Of a stretch of DNA of 64,000 nt, positions 16,836 through 24,891 are shown in pieces (position 1 is the stretch's first letter; every line of letters begins with the position of its first letter). A program made the position numbers and the translations under genes. Source of the DNA: CAZJRB01 sp964547995 (GTDB lineage: Bacteria > Planctomycetota > Planctomycetia > Pirellulales > Thermoguttaceae); assembly GCA_964547995.1 (NCBI GenBank), contig CAZJRB010000007.1:55550-119549 (forward strand), written 5' to 3'. The notes under the pieces were generated by a model, which made no database searches, was not told where the DNA came from, and was given only the letters and a program-made list of their open reading frames with translations.

Positions 16836-17849
16836 ATGAAACGCTCATCGGCAATGCAAGGACGGCATTTTCACTACTTCCTGTTCGGGGCGCAATTACA
16901 GTCCAATCTACCGATGCCGGGGCTGGCGGAAGCCCGGGTGCAGTCTTCTCCGGAGATTCGGATTTGGTTTCAGGAGAAACCCCCGGTTTGGCTGAAAAGG
17001 CACTATCAATCGGCAATACCCCGATTCCGCAGCCGCTGCCTTGACGAGTTCTCCCGGCCCACCCTGCAGGTATGGAGCTTGGATGGCGCTTGTTTCCGAT
17101 TTCTCTACTACGATGGCACGGAGTTTTTTGTCGATCGTTTGGGTACGCGCATTTGGGCAACTTGGCCATCGAGCCTGACACTGGAAGACACGCTTACCTA
17201 TCTGCTGGGAACCATCATGGCCTTTGCGCTCAGCCGCCGGGGGGTCACTTGCCTTCACGCGAGTGCGGTCGAAGTGGACGGTTTCGCGGTCGGCCTGTGC
17301 GGACCCGGCGGCGCCGGGAAATCCACTACGGCAGCCGCTTTTGCCCAACGCGGCTTTCGCGTGCTCTCGGACGACGTTCTCATCCTTGAGAGACCCGGGG
17401 AGCAGTTTGTCGTTCGTCCGAGTTATCCTGTTTTGCGGTTGTGGCCCGATTCCGTGCAGCTTCTCTATGGTTCCGCGGAAGCCTTGCCGCTGCTTACCCC
17501 GAACTGGGAAAAGCGCGGCCTGCACCTGGTCGAACATGCAGATCGGTTCCAAAAGGAGTGCCTACCCTTGGCGGCCGTCTATTTGCTCGGAGGACACGGC
17601 CGTCAACTCGAAGTTCCTTTGATCGAAAACGCGAGGAAGGCGGCCGGTTTGATGGCGCTGGTTGCTAACGATTTTGTGAATTGCGTGTTGGGGAAGTCCG
17701 GGTTGGCTCGAAACTTCAAGGTGTTGTGTCGGCTCAGAGAGCAGATTCTGCTTCGCCGGATTACCGTCCCTGCCGCCCCGGAGAAATTGGCGGGAATCCC
17801 TGCGGCGATTGTCGATGATTTTCGTAAGCGGCGGTTGGCCGCAGCCTAG
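16836..17849 (+). CDS. HPr kinase-like protein of the RiPP locus
   Basis: A 337-aa protein. An N-terminal domain of about 130 residues precedes an HprK C-terminal-like kinase core: LHASAV with His141, P-loop GPGGAGKSTT (residues 156-165) and VLSDDVLIL with Asp179-Asp180. In lasso loci such as paeninodin, related kinases phosphorylate a Ser of the precursor, and that role is the likely one here. It lies 52 nt downstream of the precursor gene. The start at 16836 has only a weak AAGAA before it; ATG at 16854 is the alternative. The N-terminal extension is typical of the RiPP-associated group rather than of true HPr kinases. Confidence 0.85.
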   Translation: MKRSSAMQGRHFHYFLFGAQLQSNLPMPGLAEARVQSSPEIRIWFQEKPPVWLKRHYQSAIPRFRSRCLDEFSRPTLQVWSLDGACFRFLYYDGTEFFVDRLGTRIWATWPSSLTLEDTLTYLLGTIMAFALSRRGVTCLHASAVEVDGFAVGLCGPGGAGKSTTAAAFAQRGFRVLSDDVLILERPGEQFVVRPSYPVLRLWPDSVQLLYGSAEALPLLTPNWEKRGLHLVEHADRFQKECLPLAAVYLLGGHGRQLEVPLIENARKAAGLMALVANDFVNCVLGKSGLARNFKVLCRLREQILLRRITVPAAPEKLAGIPAAIVDDFRKRRLAAA

Positions 17850-17863
17850 GAGCGCACATACGG

Positions 17864-18799
17864 ATGTCCGGCAGAGAATCCAAACGGAGACGGCGGGTTC
17901 AACTCTACTCCGTGCAGACCCACGAGATGTTGATCAAGGACAGTCTGAGAACCGCGTCTTACAAGAAGGCGATTGAGAACAACGTCCGGAGCACCGACGT
18001 TGTCCTGGATATCGGTTGCGGGACGGGTATCCTGTCGTTTTTTGCAGCAAGAAAGGGATGCAAGAAGATCTACGCAATAGACAACGAAGACATGATAGAC
18101 TGTGCGGAAGAAACAGCAAGACGCAACGATCTGCATCACAATATCGAGTTCATCAAGGCAGACGTTCTAAGGGTTGCGCCGGAAGAGAAAATTGACGTGC
18201 TCATACACGAGCAGATCGGCACGTTTGTATGGGACGAAGGCCTCATCTCGAAAGTGGCTTGTGTAAGAGACAATTTCCTCAAAAAGACCGGCAGGATCAT
18301 TCCGTTCAAAATCGACTTGTATCTTGCGCCCACGAGCTACCGGTCGCACTTGGATAAATCCATGTCTTTTTGGTCGAGAAAACACTATGGAATCGACTTC
18401 GCCAACCTCCGCAAGAAGCTGTTCGTCGAGAACGTCGGCGCGGCCGCGTTCCCTTCTCGGATAGAGCTCCATGACAGGGGGACGTTCTTGTGCCGGGAAA
18501 AGTTGGCCCATACTATCGACCTCAGGAAGGCGAGCGGAGTACCCCGCAAAATATCGGCTACTTTTCGAGTAAAAGAGAATTCCCGGCTGACGGGCATGTG
18601 CGCATATTTCAGGGTACACCTGGATGACGACACATGCTTCTCAACCGGACCAAGGAAAACGAATACCCATTGGGGGCAGATCTTCCTGCCCTGCTTCGAG
18701 GAAAAACGGATCAGGCGGAATTCTATCCTCAACTTTACACTGGTTCCCAAGATACGACAGAACAAATGGAAATCGCAATTCGACATACGGACACAGTGA
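17864..18799 (+). CDS. PRMT-like protein arginine methyltransferase
   Basis: A 311-aa protein with the complete PRMT signature set. These are the Y-x-x-x-x-H-E-x-M-x-x-D helix (residues 15-26), motif I VLDIGCGTGILSFF (47-60), a double-E loop with Glu116 and Glu125 in HEQIGTFVWDEGL, and a THW loop (268-270) in the C-terminal beta-barrel. These residues bind and orient the substrate guanidinium in PRMTs. PRMTs are mainly eukaryotic, and I do not know a bacterial RiPP pathway with one. The gene begins 14 nt after the kinase, with AGGAG 10 nt upstream of the ATG. It has noticeably more AAG/AAA and AT-rich codons than its neighbours, which may mark a separate origin. The target is probably an Arg of the precursor; this is inference. 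Confidence 0.85.
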   Translation: MSGRESKRRRRVQLYSVQTHEMLIKDSLRTASYKKAIENNVRSTDVVLDIGCGTGILSFFAARKGCKKIYAIDNEDMIDCAEETARRNDLHHNIEFIKADVLRVAPEEKIDVLIHEQIGTFVWDEGLISKVACVRDNFLKKTGRIIPFKIDLYLAPTSYRSHLDKSMSFWSRKHYGIDFANLRKKLFVENVGAAAFPSRIELHDRGTFLCREKLAHTIDLRKASGVPRKISATFRVKENSRLTGMCAYFRVHLDDDTCFSTGPRKTNTHWGQIFLPCFEEKRIRRNSILNFTLVPKIRQNKWKSQFDIRTQ

Positions 18800-18838
18800 C
18801 GTAGGTAATGCGGCAACCAAGGCCGAAGGGGGTTTTCC

Positions 18839-20020
18839 ATGAAGGAGTACTCGATTCGCGCATACGGCGAAATGATCGCCGACCGCGGCCGGATCGATGC
18901 GTATCTCAGCGCGATGCGGCGAACCATCGACAAAACGTCGGTTGTGTTGGACTTAGGAACCGGAACGGGATTCTTCGCTCTGTGGGCCTGCCGGCTGGGC
19001 GCGCGAAAAGTGTATGCCGTTGAGCCGAGCGATTCGATTCAGGTGGCGAGGCAAATTGCCGCAGAAAACGGCTGCGAGGCAAAAGTCGAGTTCATCCAGG
19101 ACTTGTCGACGAATATCACGTTGCCTGGGCGGGTGGACGTGATGGTCGCCGATCTGCGTGGAATTCTGCCCCTGCACGCTCATCATCTCGTCTCGATTGT
19201 CGATGCGAGAAAACGTTTTCTGGCACCGGGCGGTTGTCTTATCCCCCAGTCTGATTCCCTGTGGCTGGCAGTTGCCGAATTGCCCGAGAAATACGATAAG
19301 ATCACCCGGCCGTGGAGTAGCGAACAATCTGGTTGGCAGATGCAGGCTGCCCGCCGGCTTGTGACAAATCACTGGTACGGGTGTCAGGTGTCGCCCGAGC
19401 ACCTGTTGACCCAGCCGGCGTGTTGGGCAACGCTCGACTATATCTCACTGGAGACTCCGCACTGCGAAGCCCAAGCCCGTGTTAGGGCATCCCGCCGGGG
19501 AACGGCTCACGGACTATGTGCCTGGTTTGATTCCGTGCTCGTGCCGGGAGTCTACATGTCCAATGCCCCGGAGAAGGAGGAATTGATTTACGGACGGGCT
19601 TTCTTCCCTTTTCCCCAGCCGGTTGGCGTGGACCGGGGAGACGAAATCTCGGTGCTCATCCGGGCGAGATTGGTGGGAAACGACTATATCTGGAACTGGG
19701 AAACGCGTGTCTTGGAGCGGGAAAACCTGCGGCGGGCAAAAGCGCACTTTCGACAGTCCACTTTTCACGGAACGCCCGTCTCCTTGGACAGTCTTCGAAG
19801 ACGAAGTGCCGAGCACGTACCGAAACTCAGTCCGGAGGGACAAATGGTTCGGTTTGTCTTGGATTCCATGGATACACACCTGTCCAACAGCCAGATTGCC
19901 CACAGACTGTTCGATCGTTTTCCTTCCCGCCTCTCCGACCTGGACGCTGCCCAGGGCTACGTGAATGACCTTGTGGTCCAGTTTGGCCTGCCGGACAGTG
20001 GCCCCAAGCCTGTCCCTTGA
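18839..20020 (+). CDS. PRMT-like methyltransferase with C-terminal RRE-like domain
   Basis: A 393-aa protein. Residues 1-320 follow the PRMT plan: Y-x-x-M-I-x-D helix, motif I VLDLGTGTGFFALW near 35-48, YAVEPS, and a C-terminal beta-barrel. The double-E loop is replaced by ADLRGILPLHAHHL, so one or both catalytic acids seem absent. The last 65 residues look like the helical part of a PqqD/RRE domain, with a MVRFVLDSMD helix, an IAHRLFDRF helix and a YVNDLVVQFGL helix. A fused RRE would let it bind the precursor leader. It may be an atypical methyltransferase or a non-catalytic partner of the PRMT upstream. Its ATG follows GAAGGGGG. It is the last gene of the RiPP unit. Confidence 0.72.
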   Translation: MKEYSIRAYGEMIADRGRIDAYLSAMRRTIDKTSVVLDLGTGTGFFALWACRLGARKVYAVEPSDSIQVARQIAAENGCEAKVEFIQDLSTNITLPGRVDVMVADLRGILPLHAHHLVSIVDARKRFLAPGGCLIPQSDSLWLAVAELPEKYDKITRPWSSEQSGWQMQAARRLVTNHWYGCQVSPEHLLTQPACWATLDYISLETPHCEAQARVRASRRGTAHGLCAWFDSVLVPGVYMSNAPEKEELIYGRAFFPFPQPVGVDRGDEISVLIRARLVGNDYIWNWETRVLERENLRRAKAHFRQSTFHGTPVSLDSLRRRSAEHVPKLSPEGQMVRFVLDSMDTHLSNSQIAHRLFDRFPSRLSDLDAAQGYVNDLVVQFGLPDSGPKPVP

Positions 20021-20538
20021 CTTGAGGGATGCAGCTAACGGGTGGTGTTGCAATATGCAACACGGGATGTTTGGCATGGGCGGATTCAGCACCTTGTAGG
20101 GGGGCATCGGCATCCATTCTGGTGTCATCTTTCGTTCGTTGGTCCGCATCATCCTAGAACGGTCTTAACGGTGTATCGCCCAAAAAATCAGACTTGAGAA
20201 GACCTCTCCGGTGCGTGGTGTTTTTGAGGGGGGGGCGCATGCAAGTCGTTTTCCAGCAAGGGTTTGTGTAGACGCGTCAAGCACCTGAGAGCAAGTTGGG
20301 TGTCTTGGAGCCATCGATCCCAAGAACGGGAAGCCCCCGTTTTTTGGCAGGCCGACACATCCGGATGATTCGGTATAAGCCGTTCTCTGGCATACAAGTT
20401 GCTCATGTGGCGACCACAAACCGGACGGAGAGGACCGAAACCCATTCCCCTCTTCAGGGTTTGATAGTCATAGACTGTTGCTTCTGGCAGGTTCGTCGCG
20501 ACCGCCGGCAACAGCGTCCGCGAGAAAGGGGTCTTTTC
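20021..20538 (+). other. Intergenic region and leader before the first giant protein
   Basis: No convincing gene. A short hairpin, GTGTTGCA-ATA-TGCAACAC, lies at 20045-20063 but lacks a T-run. The last 80 bases resemble the leaders of the two downstream paralogues, with a shared GTTGC...CGTCCGCGAGAAAG...TTTTC pattern just before the ATG, so they are probably the conserved 5' untranslated region. An open frame continuous with the giant protein exists from 20296 but does not look coding. Confidence 0.5.
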
Positions 20539-23500
20539 ATGAGGTCGTTCCTGCCCCGACTACGCCGATTGCAGGTCGAAGTGCTTGAGCAGCGGCGACT
20601 GCTGAGCGTCGTCGGTGATCTGGTATGGCACGATCTCGACGGGGACGGTGTGCAAGATGGCGGGGAACCAGGCATCGAAGGGGCGGTTGTCGAACTCTTC
20701 TCCTCCACCGATGCCGTTGTAGGGAATGGCGACGATGTTTCGGTCGGCGTCGACATTACTGATGCAAACGGGCAGTACTCGATCGCCGGCTTGGTGCCTG
20801 CGACCAACTACTACCTCCAATTCCGCACGCCGGTGGGCGACCCAACGTTCGTGTTTGCGCCCCAAGACGTCGGCGGTGATGATACGATTGACAGCGATGC
20901 CGATGCCGTCGGCAACACCGCGATGTTCACGGTCACCGGAGACGATTTCGGCTTGGATGCAGGGCTCGTCAATGGTCCGGCGCCGGACTTCGGGTTCGCC
21001 TTGGTTGCCGGGGGGACAAATAGGCAAGAAGGTCGAAGTGTTGCCACGGATGCCGATGGCAACGTCTACGTGGCCGGCTACTTCCGTGCCACGGTCGATT
21101 TTGACCATGGACCGGGGACATACAATCTCACGAGCGCCGGTCAGCAAGACATCTTCGTGGCCAAGTACTCCTCGACGGGAGCGCTGGTTTGGGCACGAGG
21201 AATGGGTGGAGCAAGCAAAGACTACGGGTACGGCATCGCCGTCGGGACCGACGGGAGCGTTTACACCACGGGTTCCTTCCAGGGTGCGGCCGATTTCGAT
21301 CCCGGCGGAGGCACCTACAATCTGACCAGTGCCGGCGGCGAAGACATCTTTGTCTCCAAGCTGGACTCGGCGGGCAACTTCGTTTGGGCTTGCCGTATGG
21401 GCGCAGCCGGAGGCGGGGTCGCTGATGATGTTGGATATGGTATCGACATCGGTACCGACGGGAGCGTCCACACCACAGGCTTCTTCACGGACACGGCCGA
21501 CTTTGACCCCGGCCCGGGGACCTACAATCTTACCAGTGCGGGTGGGGAGGATATCTTTGTCTCCAAGCTGGATGCGTCGGGCAATTTCGTTTGGGCTTGC
21601 CGTATGGGCGCAGCCGGAGGCGGGGGCGCTGATGATGCCGGATATGGTATCGCCGTCGGTACCGACGGGAGCGTCCACACTACGGGCTTCTTTACGGACA
21701 CGGCCGACTTCGACCCGGGCGCGGGGACCTATAATCTTACCAGTGCAGGCGGCGACGATGTTTTCGTCTCCAAGTTGGATGCGTCGGGCAACTTCGTCTG
21801 GGCCCGACGTATGGGCTCGGCTGGCGGCGGGGGCGCCGATGACGTCGGATACGGTATCGCCTTGGGGGCTGACGGGAGTGTCCACACCACGGGCTTCTTT
21901 ACGGGGACGGCCGACTTTGATACCGGCGCCGGGACATACAATCTCACCAGTGCAGGAGGCGACGATGTTTTCGTCTCCAAGCTGAATTCGGGCGGGAACT
22001 TTACCTGGGCCGCCGGCATGGGAGGGGCAAACAACGATATCGGATACGGCATCGCCGTGGCAACGGACGGTACGGTCCACACAGCGGGTTCTTTCGAGGC
22101 AACGGCGGATTTCGACCCGGGTGCCGGCACGTTCAACCTCACAAGCGCCGGCGGCGACGATATCTTTGTTTCCAAGCTTGACTCTGCCGGAAGCCTCCGC
22201 TGGGCTTGCAACATGGGAGGGATAGATAACGATGTTGCCCGCGGCATCGCTGTGGCCAACTATGGCCAGGACACCGCCGTCTATACCACCGGCTCGTTCA
22301 GAACCACCGCCGATTTCGATCCCGGACCAGGTACGTTTAACCTGACTAGTGTGGGCAATACCGACGCTTTTCTCTCTAAGCTCTGGTCCAATCGGACCCT
22401 AATTGGCGACCTTGTCTGGCATGACCTTGACAGCGACGGCATCCAGGACGCCGGCGAGCCGGGAATTGAGGGGGCGGCCGTCGAGTTGTTCTCGTCTACG
22501 GATGGTATTGTGGGCAATGCCGATGATGTCTCGCTCGGCGTAGACATTACGGACGCCGGTGGGCAGTACTGGTTCAATTGTCTGACGAGCGCGACCAACT
22601 ACTACTTGCAGTTCCGTGTGCCCGTCGGCGACCCTGCCTATGTGTTCACGGCCCAAGATGTTGGCGGCGATGATACAATTGACAGCGATGCTGATGCCAG
22701 CGGTGCCACCGCGATGTTTACGCTTGCGGGTAACGACCTGACCCTCGACGCAGGGTTTGTCAACGGTCCCGCACCCTCGTTTGGCTTTGCCCTGCGGGCC
22801 GGCGGGGCAGGTTATGAGGAAGCTTGGGGAGTCGCCACCGACGCCGACGGTAATGCCTACATTGTCGGCTCGTTTGAAGGGACGCCCGATTTCGACCACG
22901 GGCCTGGAACCTACAATCTCACCAGCACCGGCTCCGTGGACGCCTTCGTCGCAAAATACTCGATGACCGGCGCCCTGGTCTGGGCGCGGCGGATGGGAGG
23001 AACGGACTGGGATGACGGGTATGGCATTACGCTCGACGACGCTGGGAACGTTTACATGACCGGGTGCTTTCGCGGCGCGGCGGCTGATTTCGGTACCGAC
23101 ATCCTCGCGAGCACCGGCGCCGAGGACATCTTCGTCGCCAAGTTGGATGGCTCCGACGGGGATTTCATCTGGGCACGGAAGATGGGCGGAACCGGCTGGG
23201 ATGACGGTTATGCCATCACAGTCGCCGGCGACGGCAGCGTCTACTCGACCGGTTATTTCTCCGGCACGGCCGATTTCGACCCCGGCCCGGGAACCTACAA
23301 CCTCGACAGCGCCGGCGCCGGCGATGTCTATATCTCCAGACTGGACGGGGATGGAAACTTCCTCGGCGCCCAGCGGATGGGCGGAACGGACTGGAATATC
23401 GGCTACGGCATCACCGTCGACGATACCGGGAATGTACACGTAGCAGGTTATTTCTGCGGCACGGCCGATTTCGACCCCGGCCCGGGAATAGCCAATCTCA

Positions 23501-24714
23501 CCAGTGTGAGCGGCAGCATCGGCGACATCTTCGTCGCCAAACTGGATGACGCGGGGAATTTCCTCTGGGCCCGGCGAATGGGCGGAACGGGCTGGGATTA
23601 TGCGTGCGGCATTGCGCTCGCCGCCGACGGGAGCGTCTACACGTCGGGCTATTTCTATGAAACGGCCGATTTCGGCACCACGAATCTCATCAGTGTCGGC
23701 GACGCCGACATCTTCGCCTGCAAGCTCGACGCCTCGGGGAATTTCCTCTGGGCACGGCGGATGGGCGGAGCCGGTTATGACGCGGGCTTCGGCATGGCGG
23801 TTGCCGGCGACGGGACCATCTACACGACGGGGTATTTTTCGGGCACGGTCGACTTCGACCCCGGTGCGGGTACACAGAATCTCACCAGCGCCGGCTACGG
23901 AGACGTGTTTCTCTCCCAACTCGACTCGGACGGGAATTTTGCCTCGGCCGGGCAGATGGGCGGGGCGGGCGATGACTGCGGCTATGGCGTTGCCGCATCC
24001 GAGAACGGGTGTATCTACACGGTAGGCTCTTTTTACGACACAAGCGATTTCGACCCCGGTGCCGGGACATTCAATTTAACCAGCGCGGGTGGTAGCGACA
24101 TCTTTCTTTCGGACCCGCCATGGCAAGAGGAGGACGATCCTCCGCCGGAGCCGGCCGACGGCTCGGATAACGCCGGCCAAGAAGACGCGCCGCCGGTCGT
24201 GTTCGGCACCGCCGGCGGCGGTACGTCTGATCCCGAAATTGCGGGCGGCAGCGACGTTTTGGAATCGGACCCGCCGTGGCAAGAGGAGGACGATCCTCCG
24301 CCGGAGCCGGCCGACGGCTCGGATAACGCCGGCCAAGACGACGCGCCGGCAGTCGTCTCCGGCGGCAATGACGTGCCCGGCAACCGCGAAGCCCCGCTGT
24401 TCGAATCGGCCGTCACGGCCGGCCCCGATGCCTCAGCGGTCGAAGGCCGCGGGTACGGCGCCGATTACCAAACGTATTACTTCGAGAGGCTCGGTGCCGA
24501 CAAGCGCGGCAACGATCAGAGCGCCCTGTTCGATTTTGACCACCTCCCGTCGCTCGAAGCCGCATCGAACCGGTCGTCGAACGCCCCGCTTGATCTCCTC
24601 TACGAGACGCTGGCGTTCGATCAGGTCGGCGATACCGCCGATAGAGACGCCGAAGAAGCCGTTCCCTTCCTCGGCCTGGTATTGCAGACGGTGGGGAATT
24701 GGCAAGGTGTCTAA
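20539..24714 (+). CDS. Giant secreted protein A: two SdrD-B/seven-repeat propeller modules
   Basis: A 1391-aa protein. The N-terminus MRSFLPRLRRLQVEVLEQRRLLS is the planctomycete leader with LEQRRLLS, thought to direct export. Two modules follow. Each begins with an SdrD B-like domain (GDLVWHDLDGDG type, about residues 26-145 and 620-745) and continues with seven beta-propeller (SBBP-like) repeats of about 50 residues, with consensus VYTTGYF...ADFDPGPGTYNL...DIFVSKL...W. A Pro/Asp/Glu-rich linker with a duplicated DPPWQEEDDPPPEPADG segment (1190-1275) leads to a C-terminal tail of about 110 residues shared with proteins B and C. The ATG at 20539 matches the paralogue starts. It is probably a surface or extracellular adhesion or binding protein; the ligand is unknown. 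Confidence 0.85.
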   Translation: MRSFLPRLRRLQVEVLEQRRLLSVVGDLVWHDLDGDGVQDGGEPGIEGAVVELFSSTDAVVGNGDDVSVGVDITDANGQYSIAGLVPATNYYLQFRTPVGDPTFVFAPQDVGGDDTIDSDADAVGNTAMFTVTGDDFGLDAGLVNGPAPDFGFALVAGGTNRQEGRSVATDADGNVYVAGYFRATVDFDHGPGTYNLTSAGQQDIFVAKYSSTGALVWARGMGGASKDYGYGIAVGTDGSVYTTGSFQGAADFDPGGGTYNLTSAGGEDIFVSKLDSAGNFVWACRMGAAGGGVADDVGYGIDIGTDGSVHTTGFFTDTADFDPGPGTYNLTSAGGEDIFVSKLDASGNFVWACRMGAAGGGGADDAGYGIAVGTDGSVHTTGFFTDTADFDPGAGTYNLTSAGGDDVFVSKLDASGNFVWARRMGSAGGGGADDVGYGIALGADGSVHTTGFFTGTADFDTGAGTYNLTSAGGDDVFVSKLNSGGNFTWAAGMGGANNDIGYGIAVATDGTVHTAGSFEATADFDPGAGTFNLTSAGGDDIFVSKLDSAGSLRWACNMGGIDNDVARGIAVANYGQDTAVYTTGSFRTTADFDPGPGTFNLTSVGNTDAFLSKLWSNRTLIGDLVWHDLDSDGIQDAGEPGIEGAAVELFSSTDGIVGNADDVSLGVDITDAGGQYWFNCLTSATNYYLQFRVPVGDPAYVFTAQDVGGDDTIDSDADASGATAMFTLAGNDLTLDAGFVNGPAPSFGFALRAGGAGYEEAWGVATDADGNAYIVGSFEGTPDFDHGPGTYNLTSTGSVDAFVAKYSMTGALVWARRMGGTDWDDGYGITLDDAGNVYMTGCFRGAAADFGTDILASTGAEDIFVAKLDGSDGDFIWARKMGGTGWDDGYAITVAGDGSVYSTGYFSGTADFDPGPGTYNLDSAGAGDVYISRLDGDGNFLGAQRMGGTDWNIGYGITVDDTGNVHVAGYFCGTADFDPGPGIANLTSVSGSIGDIFVAKLDDAGNFLWARRMGGTGWDYACGIALAADGSVYTSGYFYETADFGTTNLISVGDADIFACKLDASGNFLWARRMGGAGYDAGFGMAVAGDGTIYTTGYFSGTVDFDPGAGTQNLTSAGYGDVFLSQLDSDGNFASAGQMGGAGDDCGYGVAASENGCIYTVGSFYDTSDFDPGAGTFNLTSAGGSDIFLSDPPWQEEDDPPPEPADGSDNAGQEDAPPVVFGTAGGGTSDPEIAGGSDVLESDPPWQEEDDPPPEPADGSDNAGQDDAPAVVSGGNDVPGNREAPLFESAVTAGPDASAVEGRGYGADYQTYYFERLGADKRGNDQSALFDFDHLPSLEAASNRSSNAPLDLLYETLAFDQVGDTADRDAEEAVPFLGLVLQTVGNWQGV
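24376..24714 (+). repeat. C-terminal tail repeat, copy 1 of 3
   Basis: DNA encoding the shared tail (NREAPLFES to the stop) is nearly identical to 29323-29661 and 35836-36189, even at silent positions, although the upstream parts of the three genes differ much more. Confidence 0.9.
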
Positions 24715-24891
24715 GCCCGCTTTGGCTCCTCTGGCATGGTGAGACACTCCCCCCTTTCTGCTATTTCATGCCGGATTTACCGCGAATAGGGGGGTGCAAT
24801 ACGCTTGAAGGAATGAACGGCACTGACTATAATAAAGCATTGGTGTGTTGTAACCGTCGGCGATAGCGTTCACGCAAGAAAGTTGCTTTCG
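24715..24891 (+). repeat. Duplicated spacer between proteins A and B
   Basis: This spacer is a diverged copy of 29662-29967. The two share the segments AGCCCGCTTTGGCT, GGGGTGCAATACGCTTGAAG and GATAGCGTTCACGCAAGAA. The unoccupied site TAATAAAG at 24830-24837 corresponds to the insertion point of the MITE in the second spacer. The 3' part is the leader of protein B. Confidence 0.85.

Noticed and set aside
20560..22080. 506-codon open frame on the minus strand across protein A (and similar ones at 22399-23919, 31597-33987)
   Set aside because: These are mirrors of a repetitive high-GC coding sequence; the periodic composition follows the plus-strand propeller repeats and shows no domain of its own.
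21000..22380. Regularly spaced repeats of about 165-180 bp resembling a CRISPR array
   Set aside because: The repeat units are full coding repeats of a beta-propeller and are diverged, without short identical repeats separated by unique spacers.
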